Source: a virus
IMG/VR virus record: IMGVR_UViG_3300006802_000419
Coordinates: 1 to 27,983 of that record
Reading direction: 5' to 3' (one strand)
Length of the DNA stretch: 27,983 nucleotides
The notes beneath the pieces were generated by a model. It saw only the letters and a program-made list of their open reading frames with translations. It ran no database searches and was not told the origin of the DNA. Of the stretch, positions 7,135-14,179 are shown in pieces. The position numbers and the translations under genes are program-made. Position 1 is the first letter of the stretch, and each line of letters begins with the position of its first letter.

Positions 7135-9040
7135 GTATTTTAATAGCTGCTATGCGGAGTTCATTTTTAAAAGTCGTTATTCAAGATGGATCGAAGAAGA
7201 AAATCGTAGGGAAGATTGGCCAGAAACAGTAAAGCGTTATTTTGATTATATTCAGAAGCATATCCAAACTAAACATAATTATGATATAAGTGCAGATAGA
7301 GCATGGATTGAGCCTATGGTGCTTAATCTGGAAGTACTTCCTTCCATGCGTGCTTTAATGACTGCAGGACCAGCCTTAGAGCGAGATGCTATATGTGGCT
7401 ATAATTGTGCTTATGTAGATGTGGATAATCAAAGAGCATTCGATGAAATCCTTGTTATTCTTATGTCCGGTACTGGCGTAGGATTTAGTGTGGAGCAATA
7501 TAATGTCGATAAATTGCCTGTTGTGTCAGAGCACTTTGAGCGGAGTGACACAACCATTAAAGTACGAGATAGTAAAGCAGGATGGGGCAGAGCCCTCAAA
7601 GAACTTATTAGTTTGCTCTATTCAGGCCAAATTCCAACCTGGGATTTGTCAGAATTGCGTCCCGCAGGTGCAAGGCTCAAAGTTATGGGTGGACGTTCAA
7701 GCGGCCCTGGACCGCTTAACGACCTCTTTAACTACTCCGTGCAATTATTTAAGTCTGCTAAAGGTAGACGCTTAACCGCATTAGAGTGCCATGATTTTAT
7801 CTGTAAGATTGCGGAAATTGTCGTTGTTGGCGGGGTGCGCCGTTCAGCCCTTATTAGCTTATCAGACTTGTCAGACACAAGAATGCAGTCTGCTAAGTCA
7901 GGAACTTGGTATAATACTCACAACTATAGAAGCCTTGCCAACAATAGCGCGGTATACTTTGATGATACCCCTATGGACTTATTCATGGAGGAGTTCAAAG
8001 CCCTTTACCTTTCGGGGTCAGGAGAGAGGGGTATCTTTAACAGGGATGCTTCTAAGTGCATTGTGGGATGGAACGGAAGAAGGGAAACAGATTTCAACTT
8101 TGGTACTAATCCATGCAGCGAAATTATCCTTAGGCCCAAGCAATTTTGCAACCTTACAACGGCGGTTGTCAGGTCCACAGACACATTAATAGATTTAAAA
8201 AAGAAGATTAAAGCTGCTACTATTCTTGGAACTTGGCAAAGTACTCTGACACACTTTAAATATTTAAGAAAAGTGTGGCAGGATAATACAGAAGAAGAAA
8301 GATTACTTGGGGTATCTATTAATGGAATTATGGACAATGAGTTATTATATGGCGATTATCGCGAGGCGTGTTTCTCAGAGCTTCGATTGGTTGCGATCCA
8401 AACTAATCAAGTTCTTGCAGATAGCATTAATATTCCTCGTTCTACAGCAATTACATGTGTCAAGCCAGAAGGTACTACAAGCCAATTGGCAGATTGTGCA
8501 TCAGGCTTACATAAAAGATACGCTCCTTACTATATCCGTAGAGTTAGACAAGACAACAAAGACCCTCTAACAGACTTTATGATTGCCCAGGGTGTGCCTA
8601 ATGAGCCTGCTATTGGTAATCCTAATGTGACTATCTTTAGTTTCCCCCAGGCTGCGCCTAAAGAAGCTTTAGTAGAAGAAAAGGGGGCTATCTGGAATTT
8701 AGAGTTATGGAAAGATATTCAAAAGAATTATACAGAGCACAAGCCAAGCATTACATTAACGGTTAAAAAGAATGAATGGCTGGATGTACAAGCTTGGATT
8801 TGGAAGAATATGAATATCATGTCTGGAATTAGTTTATTACCGGACATTTCAGACGGTGTTGTCTATAAACAAATGCCTTATGAAGAAATTTCAGAAGCCG
8901 AGTACTTGAAATTAGTGGCCGCAATGCCTAAATCATTAGACTGGAACAAACTAAAGGATTTTGAAAAAGAGGACACAACTACATCAGCAAGAGAGTTTGC
9001 TTGTGTTGGTAATGTTTGCGAAGTAGTTGGGAGTGCATAA
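7127..9040 (+). CDS. nrdJ: Class II (adenosylcobalamin-dependent) ribonucleotide reductase
   Basis: This enzyme reduces ribonucleotides to deoxyribonucleotides using B12. The active-site cysteines can be placed: C94 in YNCAYV and C341 in FCNL form the redox pair, C330 in NPCSEI is the thiyl-radical cysteine and E332 follows it. The 11-residue spacing from 330 to 341 equals that of Lactobacillus leichmannii RTPR (408/419). The C-terminal CVGNVC (C626, C631) is the shuttle cysteine pair. At 637 aa it is shorter than RTPR but typical of the monomeric viral type. It needs no small subunit, and none is present. It depends on host cobalamin. Confidence 0.95.
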   Translation: MSKYFNSCYAEFIFKSRYSRWIEEENRREDWPETVKRYFDYIQKHIQTKHNYDISADRAWIEPMVLNLEVLPSMRALMTAGPALERDAICGYNCAYVDVDNQRAFDEILVILMSGTGVGFSVEQYNVDKLPVVSEHFERSDTTIKVRDSKAGWGRALKELISLLYSGQIPTWDLSELRPAGARLKVMGGRSSGPGPLNDLFNYSVQLFKSAKGRRLTALECHDFICKIAEIVVVGGVRRSALISLSDLSDTRMQSAKSGTWYNTHNYRSLANNSAVYFDDTPMDLFMEEFKALYLSGSGERGIFNRDASKCIVGWNGRRETDFNFGTNPCSEIILRPKQFCNLTTAVVRSTDTLIDLKKKIKAATILGTWQSTLTHFKYLRKVWQDNTEEERLLGVSINGIMDNELLYGDYREACFSELRLVAIQTNQVLADSINIPRSTAITCVKPEGTTSQLADCASGLHKRYAPYYIRRVRQDNKDPLTDFMIAQGVPNEPAIGNPNVTIFSFPQAAPKEALVEEKGAIWNLELWKDIQKNYTEHKPSITLTVKKNEWLDVQAWIWKNMNIMSGISLLPDISDGVVYKQMPYEEISEAEYLKLVAAMPKSLDWNKLKDFEKEDTTTSAREFACVGNVCEVVGSA

Positions 9041-9231
9041 TGAAAATTGAATTAAGCGCAACAGATATTCTTCATCATTTAATGGATCATTACCAAGATC
9101 AATTTGGGACTAAATTAGGTGCCACAGTTAGAGGAAGGCTTTTAGAAAATCCTGTAAGATGTATTCTAATAGTTGATCCTATTATTGAAGATGAACAAAA
9201 AGAAGAAACTGCGGAGGATGTGGATTTATAA
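9040..9231 (+). CDS. Small acidic-tailed protein (63 aa), unknown
   Basis: The ATG at 9040 overlaps the nrdJ stop; a longer in-frame version from 9016 would start inside nrdJ. The N-terminal half is helical (KIELSATDILHHLMDHY), the middle has beta-type sequence (RCILIVDPII), and the last 15 residues are mainly Glu/Asp. The function is unknown. Coupling to nrdJ suggests co-expression only. Confidence 0.6.
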   Translation: MKIELSATDILHHLMDHYQDQFGTKLGATVRGRLLENPVRCILIVDPIIEDEQKEETAEDVDL

Positions 9232-9449
9232 TGTGGATAGAACTTACATTTACAGACAACACTATAAATGAAACTGTTCCTAAGCCCCCCAAAGCTGAAA
9301 AGCGCTTATTTAATATGGATAAAGTTGAAGAAATAGGTTCTGCTGGATCTAATGGCAAAACAGTCACAGCTTTATTTTTAATTGGTGGTAAGATTAAGTA
9401 CGTGAAGGAAAGTTACGCAGATATAAAAAAGCAACTTAAGCAAGAATGA
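9231..9449 (+). CDS. Small protein (72 aa), weak FlbD-like pattern
   Basis: The start overlaps the preceding stop. The sequence begins MWIELTFTDN, has a Pro/Lys-rich linker, and ends with VTALFLIGGKIKYVKESYADIKKQ, which loosely resembles the IxxxxGxKxxVxES pattern of small FlbD-family proteins. That similarity is only suggestive. It may be a small beta-strand regulatory or structural protein. It overlaps the next gene by four bases (ATGA). Confidence 0.6.
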   Translation: MWIELTFTDNTINETVPKPPKAEKRLFNMDKVEEIGSAGSNGKTVTALFLIGGKIKYVKESYADIKKQLKQE

Positions 9450-9715
9450 AGTATTATTTTACATATAAGAAGTTTGGCAAAGACGAAGCACAAGTTCGTA
9501 CTTTTGACACTAAAGAAGAAGCTGTAGCTAAGTGGAAAGAACTTAGATCATTTCCTGGTATAGAAGCTTATAGCGGAGTTGACTTTGGTGTTGATGATCA
9601 ACATTGTACAGCCAAGTCTGTAATGTTCTGGAATGGTATGGGCTATTATGAGCCAGAGGCCGCATTTAAACCTAACGAACGCAGAACTATATATCTACCG
9701 AATAGGAAGAAATAA
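9446..9715 (+). CDS. Protein of unknown function (89 aa)
   Basis: I do not recognise this protein. It begins with a beta-alpha pattern (MKYYFTYKKFGKDEAQ, then a helix EEAVAKWKELR) and has an aromatic-rich middle with one His and one Cys. It overlaps its upstream neighbour by an ATGA junction and is followed immediately by the next ATG. Gene spacing and composition support a real coding region. Confidence 0.6.
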   Translation: MKYYFTYKKFGKDEAQVRTFDTKEEAVAKWKELRSFPGIEAYSGVDFGVDDQHCTAKSVMFWNGMGYYEPEAAFKPNERRTIYLPNRKK

Positions 9716-10075
9716 ATGGAACAATTAGATATAGAAGATTTTATTGAGGAACAAAAATCACAAAAGGCCGCTCAGAGTAGATCAGAAGTGGCCTTAACTG
9801 ATTTACCGCATCCTTTTCTAAAGCGTATTGCATCTATTACGTTTGGGGAGAATGATCCTACGGAAGAACAATTAAATCAGGTTAGACAGGTTTTAACTTG
9901 CTTAGCCCACTTTGAATGGCCTGGGGATGTTAAGGCTATTGTAAAACATGATATATTCACCCAGGCCCTTGTTACTAGAGCATTTGATTATATCTGTAAA
10001 CCCATTCCCGCAGGCTCTCCTATTACGCCCCCTGCACTAAGACAAGGCGTTATTTTAACTGCACCAAGGTCATAA
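9716..10075 (+). CDS. Protein of unknown function (119 aa)
   Basis: The gene starts at the base after the previous stop, and its own stop overlaps the next ATG. The N-terminus is acidic and Gln/Lys-rich (MEQLDIEDFIEEQKSQKAAQ), the middle is helical, and the C-terminus is Pro-rich. No catalytic or binding motif is visible. It is probably a soluble accessory protein of the replication or nucleotide module. Confidence 0.6.
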   Translation: MEQLDIEDFIEEQKSQKAAQSRSEVALTDLPHPFLKRIASITFGENDPTEEQLNQVRQVLTCLAHFEWPGDVKAIVKHDIFTQALVTRAFDYICKPIPAGSPITPPALRQGVILTAPRS

Positions 10076-10266
10076 TGGCTGTTATTCCAGATTTATTTTA
10101 TTAGAAAGTAATATGTAGAATTAAGCAGGATGTTCTTGAAGAAGAAAAAGAGAATATTAAAGAGCTTCTTTATAAGCTCTTCAAAGAAGATGTACTTAGA
10201 GTAGCTATTAATGGTTTTCCAGAGTGGTATAAACAATATTTAGCCAATGCCATCACCAAAGAATAG
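10075..10266 (+). pseudogene. Small gene interrupted by an in-frame amber codon
   Basis: The ATG at 10075 overlaps the preceding stop as in intact neighbours, but codon 10 is TAG. The same frame then continues 53 codons with convincing protein character (helical, Glu/Lys-rich, then NGFPEWYKQYLANAI) to a second TAG at 10264-10266. No ATG, GTG or TTG lies in frame just after the first stop to restart it. It overlaps the nuclease gene at 10247. It may be a decaying gene, a sequencing error or amber readthrough. It fills the space between genes. Confidence 0.5.
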
Positions 10267-10678
10267 AAACCGAGTATGCAAAAAGTGCCAAAACCCATTT
10301 GAAATAAACACGAATGGGACAAAATACTTGTATTGTTCTGCGGATTGTGCCCTACGCTATAATAGAGAAAAACACATAGAATTACGTAAAAGGAGTGGAA
10401 CATATAAAAAATGGATGCGGCATAGATATTATAAAATTACATATAAAATATCTGACGATGAAAAAGATGATATATTAAAGAGACAAGAAGGCGTTTGTGC
10501 TATTTGTGAAAGTATTGTAGATAATCCTAAAAATTGGCATTTAGATCATTGTCACGTAACGGGAAAAATTAGAGGCGTACTATGTCATAAATGTAATCAA
10601 GGTTTGGGATTATTTAAAGACGATATTATAATTTTAGAAAAGGCTATAAAATATTTAAATGAAAATAGAATACCTTAA
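10247..10678 (+). CDS. Endonuclease VII-like HNH nuclease (homing type)
   Basis: The C-terminal half matches the T4 endonuclease VII family: zinc cysteines C84/C87 and C113/C116 flank the core LDHCHVTGKIRG (H101, H103), followed by CHKCNQGLGLFKDD. An extra N-terminal zinc knuckle (C11, C14, C30, C34) is present. Phage genomes carry many such stand-alone nucleases, acting either as junction resolvases or as mobile homing enzymes. The position between a broken small gene and thyX, whose start it overlaps by 20 bases, favours the mobile interpretation. Confidence 0.82.
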   Translation: MPSPKNRNRVCKKCQNPFEINTNGTKYLYCSADCALRYNREKHIELRKRSGTYKKWMRHRYYKITYKISDDEKDDILKRQEGVCAICESIVDNPKNWHLDHCHVTGKIRGVLCHKCNQGLGLFKDDIIILEKAIKYLNENRIP

Positions 10679-11297
10679 TCATTTTGGTAATGATCTTATG
10701 GTTGCAAATGTTGCTAGAGTTTCCTTTGGAAAATGGAAATCTACACAAGATGAAAAAGATGAAAAGCTAATTAATTATCTTGCAGAACACAAACATAAAT
10801 CTCCATTTTTTCATCCGCAATTACAGACTAGAGTGTCTTGTCCTATTTTCGTAGCTAATCAATTAAAAAGACACCAAATAGGATTTGCTATTAATGAGAT
10901 TTCTAGAAGATACGTAGACACGGAGCCAAGCGTGTATGTACCTTTACAGTTTAGAAATCGTCCCGTAAATAAAAAGCAAGGAAGTGATGGGGATTTTAGT
11001 TGGGTAGAAAATGCCGACGCCACAGAAATTTATCATACCTCCATGCATCTTAGCCTGAATTTTTATCAGGAATTATTAAATAAAGGAGTGGCACCAGAGC
11101 AGGCTAGGGCCGTACTTCCTCAATCTACTTATACTGAATTTGTTTGGACAGGTTCCTTATACGCATACTTTAATATGTTTAAAATGCGAACTGCAGAAGA
11201 TGCCCAAAAGGAAACTTGTGAATTAGTTAAGCAGCTTGATCCTATTATGAAAGAACATTACCCGATCAGTTGGGAGGCTTTAAAGAAATATGCTTAA
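10659..11297 (+). CDS. thyX: Flavin-dependent thymidylate synthase ThyX
   Basis: This enzyme makes dTMP from dUMP using FAD and methylene-tetrahydrofolate. Family landmarks are in order: HKSPFFHPQLQ near residue 50, the signature region R71-H72-Q73...NEISRRY (80-85), and ARAVLPQSTYTEFVWTGSL with AQKE later. The signature differs from the usual RHRx7S: the third residue is Gln and one extra residue precedes Ser82. The 212-residue length is normal. It overlaps both the nuclease gene upstream and a zinc peptide downstream. Confidence 0.93.
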   Translation: MKIEYLNHFGNDLMVANVARVSFGKWKSTQDEKDEKLINYLAEHKHKSPFFHPQLQTRVSCPIFVANQLKRHQIGFAINEISRRYVDTEPSVYVPLQFRNRPVNKKQGSDGDFSWVENADATEIYHTSMHLSLNFYQELLNKGVAPEQARAVLPQSTYTEFVWTGSLYAYFNMFKMRTAEDAQKETCELVKQLDPIMKEHYPISWEALKKYA

Positions 11298-11397
11298 ATG
11301 TATTTTATCCTGGGGGTTATTCTGTCCTAAATGTGCATCTAGACGTATTCCTTGGAGAGATAATTTATGGGCTTGCAGAAGGTGTGATTTAGTATGA
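11290..11397 (+). CDS. 35-residue zinc-ribbon peptide
   Basis: The ATG at 11290 overlaps the last codons of thyX, and the TGA at 11395-11397 overlaps the next ATG at 11394. The product has two CxxC knuckles (C12/C15 and C29/C32) 14 residues apart, a minimal treble-clef or zinc-ribbon layout with several Arg residues, so it may bind nucleic acid. Overlaps at both ends and the paired cysteines argue against chance. Confidence 0.6.
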   Translation: MLKCILSWGLFCPKCASRRIPWRDNLWACRRCDLV

Positions 11398-11612
11398 AAA
11401 GAAAGCCTAAAAGATTTAATGAAGATGACCCCTATGAAGACGTAGATTTATCTTTTGATATAGGTAAAGGTGATTGTATTCAATTAACTGATAATCCTTA
11501 TCGTCCTATTAAAAGTCGTCCTATTGGTTTTACAGCCAATATTGATATTGAAGAACCATATAATAGCTATGGAAAAGTATTTAAATCTAGTAAGAGCACA
11601 AGCAGAAGTTAG
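11394..11612 (+). CDS. Small protein of unknown function (72 aa)
   Basis: It starts at an ATGA overlap with the zinc peptide. The N-terminus is basic (MKRKPKRF), followed by an acidic stretch (NEDDPYEDVD) and a Ser/Lys-rich tail. The last 44 bases overlap the deaminase gene, so the tail may be poorly conserved. No family is recognised. Confidence 0.5.
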   Translation: MKRKPKRFNEDDPYEDVDLSFDIGKGDCIQLTDNPYRPIKSRPIGFTANIDIEEPYNSYGKVFKSSKSTSRS

Positions 11613-11952
11613 CCCCTTTAGGCGCTTCCCTATGGCTGCTTGTATTGTTTGTAAGGGGGAAGTCATAAGCTGTGAGAGCAATCATTTAAAGACACATCCA
11701 TTACAAGCTAAATACGCCTCTAAGCCTGATAGAATACACCTACATGCAGAAATAGCTTGCTTAGTGCGTGCTAGATGGCCCAAGGAAAGCATTGTAGTGG
11801 GTGCTAATATGTATATTGGTAGATTGCTTAAGAATGGGGATTGGGGATGCTCTAAACCCTGTCCAGGCTGTTTTGCAGCATTAGATCATTCTGGCATAGG
11901 ATCAGTAACGTATTATTCGTTAGATAACAAATGGGAAACAATTGAGCTATGA
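11569..11952 (+). CDS. dCMP/cytidine deaminase-family zinc enzyme
   Basis: The zinc-deaminase signature is present: H59-A-E61 and P97-C98-x-x-C101. H59, C98 and C101 would bind zinc, and E61 would be the proton shuttle. dCMP deamination would supply dUMP for ThyX encoded just upstream. The ATG at 11569 is preferred over a TTG at 11524 because the extra residues only mirror the overlapping upstream gene. At 128 aa it is compact for dCMP deaminases, so other cytidine-type substrates are possible. Confidence 0.75.
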   Translation: MEKYLNLVRAQAEVSPFRRFPMAACIVCKGEVISCESNHLKTHPLQAKYASKPDRIHLHAEIACLVRARWPKESIVVGANMYIGRLLKNGDWGCSKPCPGCFAALDHSGIGSVTYYSLDNKWETIEL

Positions 11953-12215
11953 AATTATCAATAGAAGAAGCAGAAGAATACGTTTATGGTGGTTTAATAT
12001 ATGAACGTATGCTGCATAAAAGCAGGTGGTCAGTATATTGTGAGGGGGTATTTAAACATACTGACGGTAAGCATTATATGTTTCATTTTAATAAACCTTA
12101 TTCAGATTATCAAGAAGACCAAGAACTATTTAATGATGATGAAGTAGAATGCTATGAAGTTGAATTAAAGGACGTTACTGAAAAGAAATGGTGTTTAGTG
12201 GAGCAACCACATTAA
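11949..12215 (+). CDS. Protein of unknown function (88 aa)
   Basis: It is coupled to the deaminase gene by an ATGA overlap. The protein is acidic and aromatic-rich, with a helical start (MKLSIEEAEEYVYGG) and a beta-type middle (SVYCEGVFKHTDGKHYMFHF). No motif identifies a function. It may be a small interacting protein of the nucleotide module. Confidence 0.6.
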   Translation: MKLSIEEAEEYVYGGLIYERMLHKSRWSVYCEGVFKHTDGKHYMFHFNKPYSDYQEDQELFNDDEVECYEVELKDVTEKKWCLVEQPH

Positions 12216-12395
12216 ATGAATAGAGATTTAAATTGGGGTAAATGTACAACTTGTTGGGATAAAGGATATTATTATTCTTTTTTCACAGCAAATGAAGAAG
12301 ATTTACCGTTAGCCGATAACGCAAAAAGGCACTACTGCGAGTGCCCTATTGGTAAAATTCGTAAAGATGATGAAGAAAATCCTATTGAACTTTAA
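12216..12395 (+). CDS. 59-residue cysteine-knuckle protein
   Basis: The ATG at 12216 follows directly on the previous stop. The product carries CTTC (C10, C13) and CEC (C41, C43), a likely zinc site, with a DnaJ-like flavour in the first knuckle (CTTCWDKG). The function is unknown. A good AAGGAG ribosome site for the next gene overlaps its end. Confidence 0.55.
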   Translation: MNRDLNWGKCTTCWDKGYYYSFFTANEEDLPLADNAKRHYCECPIGKIRKDDEENPIEL

Positions 12396-12406
12396 GGAGA
12401 TGTTTT

Positions 12407-12526
12407 ATGTGTGCAATTAGTATGATTATTGATGATTTTAATAAGAATTGGCTGTATCCAAAAGATTTCGACTACGGTAAGATACCATCATTTACAACAG
12501 ACTTAGATAAAGTTAGTTTATATTAA
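12407..12526 (+). CDS. 39-residue peptide, unknown
   Basis: This short frame begins at ATG 12407, preceded by the strong ribosome site AAGGAG (about 12394-12399), and ends at a TAATG junction with the next gene. It begins MCAISMIIDDFNKNW. There is no recognisable domain; the ribosome site and the end overlap are the main support. Confidence 0.5.
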   Translation: MCAISMIIDDFNKNWLYPKDFDYGKIPSFTTDLDKVSLY

Positions 12527-12699
12527 TGTACGCTACTAAACTTATTTCTGGTCAAATAAATGAAGAATTTCAAAAAGAAATTAATGGATTTTTACACACT
12601 CTACAACACGGACAATTAATAGATATTAAATTCAGTATAAGTGACTATAATAGTCACGGAATAATGTTTAAATATGCTTTAATTATATACACTTGTTAA
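12526..12699 (+). CDS. Cse60-like small protein (57 aa)
   Basis: The pattern EINGFL...IDIKFSISDY...YALIIYTC resembles the small family named after Bacillus Cse60, common in phages, with a helix followed by beta strands. The function in phages is unknown. It is the last gene of the + strand operon: its stop (12697-12699) overlaps the stop of the opposing Rz1-like gene, so the two transcription units collide with no spacer. Confidence 0.55.
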   Translation: MYATKLISGQINEEFQKEINGFLHTLQHGQLIDIKFSISDYNSHGIMFKYALIIYTC

Positions 12700-12926
12700 T
12701 TAGTTTTAATTTCCTTATTACATAAGTTATCTACAGTATTATTATGCACCAGTAATTGTCTAGCAGTTACTGGTGTAAATTTATCTTCTTTATCTAATAT
12801 AATATATTCTACAATATCGCAGTAACTATTTACGGGTGTACTTTTGCAACCCTGTATAGACGGCGCTATCGCCAATAATCCCAATATCGTGAGAAGTCTT
12901 AAGTGCTTTTTTAGTTTGTTCAGCAT
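12696..12926 (-). CDS. Rz1-like outer-membrane spanin lipoprotein
   Basis: The N-terminus is a lipoprotein signal: basic MLNKLKKHLR, hydrophobic LLTILGLLAIAP, then IQGC with C27 as the lipidated residue. Its first 101 bases overlap the Rz-like gene in another frame, the classic nested Rz/Rz1 arrangement. Outer-membrane spanins join inner-membrane spanins to fuse the two membranes at lysis. This implies a Gram-negative host. The mature chain (about 50 aa) is short but in range. Confidence 0.78.
   Translation of the reverse strand: MLNKLKKHLRLLTILGLLAIAPSIQGCKSTPVNSYCDIVEYIILDKEDKFTPVTARQLLVHNNTVDNLCNKEIKTN
12747..12775. terminator. Nine-base-pair hairpin at the convergent gene junction
   Basis: CACCAGTAA (12747-12755) and TTACTGGTG (12767-12775) pair perfectly around an 11-base loop. 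The element lies within the 3' part of the Rz1-like gene, about 50 bases past the end of the + operon. It could act as a terminator in either direction, but neither side has a strong U tract (TAAATTTATCTT on the + side). Confidence 0.4.
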
Positions 12927-13068
12927 TTTCTTTATAAGCCTCTATTTTAACTTCGTTCTTTCCATCTGATTTAGCTTTAAAATAAAACCCAACTAAAGCT
13001 ACTATAATACCTAATGCACCTAAAATAAAAGTGCTAAATTTGTTCCAAATACCCAGAAGCAGTGTCAT
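12826..13068 (-). CDS. Rz-like inner-membrane spanin
   Basis: A single membrane helix near the N-terminus (about residues 12-30) is followed by a charged helical region (KNEVKIEAYKENAEQTKKAL) expected in the periplasm. It lies after the peptidoglycan hydrolase, and the lipoprotein gene starts inside its 3' end. The length (80 aa) is at the short end for i-spanins. Its 5' end overlaps the Tad2-like gene by 35 bases. Confidence 0.72.
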   Translation of the reverse strand: MTLLLGIWNKFSTFILGALGIIVALVGFYFKAKSDGKNEVKIEAYKENAEQTKKALKTSHDIGIIGDSAVYTGLQKYTRK

Positions 13069-13252
13069 TTATTTCCCAATCTGTAGCTAATATATCTTCT
13101 TGTAAAGGCTTCCAATACATAGGATAAAAATGTACTAGAATCTGTATATTCTTATTTTTATTATCCCATATAAGGTATATGTTCTTTTCCCATTTAGTTC
13201 TACGCACTGTAGTACCTTCTTTTATAAGGTCTAAAGCCGTATTGAATATCAT
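13034..13252 (-). CDS. DUF2829 / Tad2-like protein (candidate anti-Thoeris)
   Basis: The 72-residue protein shows the DUF2829 pattern: an N-terminal ALDLIKEG helix, a TVRRTKW segment, and a C-terminal WKPLQEDILATDWEI. Tad2, of this family, sequesters the cyclic ADP-ribose signal of Thoeris defence. The start at 13252 is chosen because AGGAG (13262-13266) lies nine bases upstream and one base separates it from the hydrolase stop; the longer in-frame start would lie inside the hydrolase gene. It sits within the lysis cassette, overlapping the Rz-like gene. Family is likely; actual anti-defence activity is inferred. Confidence 0.78.
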   Translation of the reverse strand: MIFNTALDLIKEGTTVRRTKWEKNIYLIWDNKNKNIQILVHFYPMYWKPLQEDILATDWEINDTASGYLEQI

Positions 13253-13253
13253 A

Positions 13254-13907
13254 TTAAATGGCTCCTGATTTAACTTGTTTATAATGATTATACCCGATAT
13301 AAGCAACAATCCCTATAACAAAAGCAGCGGCTACCCAAGGGAGGGAAGTTACAAGCCCATTTAGAAGCCCTTCCAGAGGCGCTAGGACGCTTATAAGCTG
13401 TGCCCCTAGTCCTACTGCCCCAATAGCTGCAGCACCCCCTGTAGCCTTAATTACGGGCTCCTGAGAGGCTACTTTATTGGGAGTATCTGCTACCCCTGCC
13501 ATCTTTAGGGCATTTCGTAGGGTATTCTCAGAATATGGCATAACGCCCCTATTTTCAAATCTAATAATGCCCTCAACTAGAGATTTCATAGTTTTATAAT
13601 CATCTACGTCTAGTTCTTTATCAGGGTCTACATTCATATAATTGGCAACATAGTCAATATAATTATCTGTGGGATTACCAATTTCTTCTGCAGGAGCAAA
13701 TCTACTAATTAATAAACGTACAGTATCTAGCCTATAATGAGTAGAATAAGTTAGTAATAACTTAACACCAGCACGAATACCATATTCTGCAGCAGTAAAT
13801 TGCTCAAACTTAGAATCTAGAGGTTCAAATACAGTCTTGCCTTCCCATTTATTGGAAGACTTGATTATATTCATTGGGTTATTATTTCGGATACCTCTGG
13901 TAGTCAT
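13254..13907 (-). CDS. Peptidoglycan hydrolase (endolysin) with hydrophobic C-terminal region
   Basis: The N-terminus RGIRNNNPMNI...W.G followed by D.KFEQF...YGIRAG matches a family of phage cell-wall hydrolases with a lysozyme-like fold. The predicted enzymatic part covers about residues 1-140. Residues about 158-186 and 190-206 are hydrophobic and suggest one or two membrane helices, unusual for a plain endolysin. Neighbours support lysis: a membrane protein upstream and spanins downstream. It could be a membrane-tethered lysin or a lysin-holin fusion. Catalytic residues are not assigned. Confidence 0.75.
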   Translation of the reverse strand: MTTRGIRNNNPMNIIKSSNKWEGKTVFEPLDSKFEQFTAAEYGIRAGVKLLLTYSTHYRLDTVRLLISRFAPAEEIGNPTDNYIDYVANYMNVDPDKELDVDDYKTMKSLVEGIIRFENRGVMPYSENTLRNALKMAGVADTPNKVASQEPVIKATGGAAAIGAVGLGAQLISVLAPLEGLLNGLVTSLPWVAAAFVIGIVAYIGYNHYKQVKSGAI

Positions 13908-14168
13908 TTATTTATCCTTTATTAAATTATCTATTCTGACGTTTAACGTTGTCGATAAATTATCTACGGCATTTTTGGTATCTCTTAATCCGTCTTTTAT
14001 CATCATTACAATGCCGTTAAATTCATCTCTTTGAATGCATTTAATTTCTAAAATATCAACTCGCCTATGAATTGGCTTTAAACAAAGCTGTAGTATAGTC
14101 CAGCAACCAGCACAAAACAAGCCTACGAATGTTAGAATTACACCTACTGCCATCCAATCCCATACCAT
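13908..14168 (-). CDS. Small membrane protein, holin candidate
   Basis: A strong membrane helix (about residues 5-28) is followed by a basic turn (KPIHRR) and a helical, coiled-coil-like cytoplasmic part (about residues 35-86). It ends one base before the hydrolase gene, the usual place for a holin. One membrane span plus a long soluble tail would fit a class III-like holin or a lysis accessory protein. Position, not sequence similarity, drives the call. Confidence 0.5.
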   Translation of the reverse strand: MVWDWMAVGVILTFVGLFCAGCWTILQLCLKPIHRRVDILEIKCIQRDEFNGIVMMIKDGLRDTKNAVDNLSTTLNVRIDNLIKDK

Positions 14169-14179
14169 ATTATTATTCC

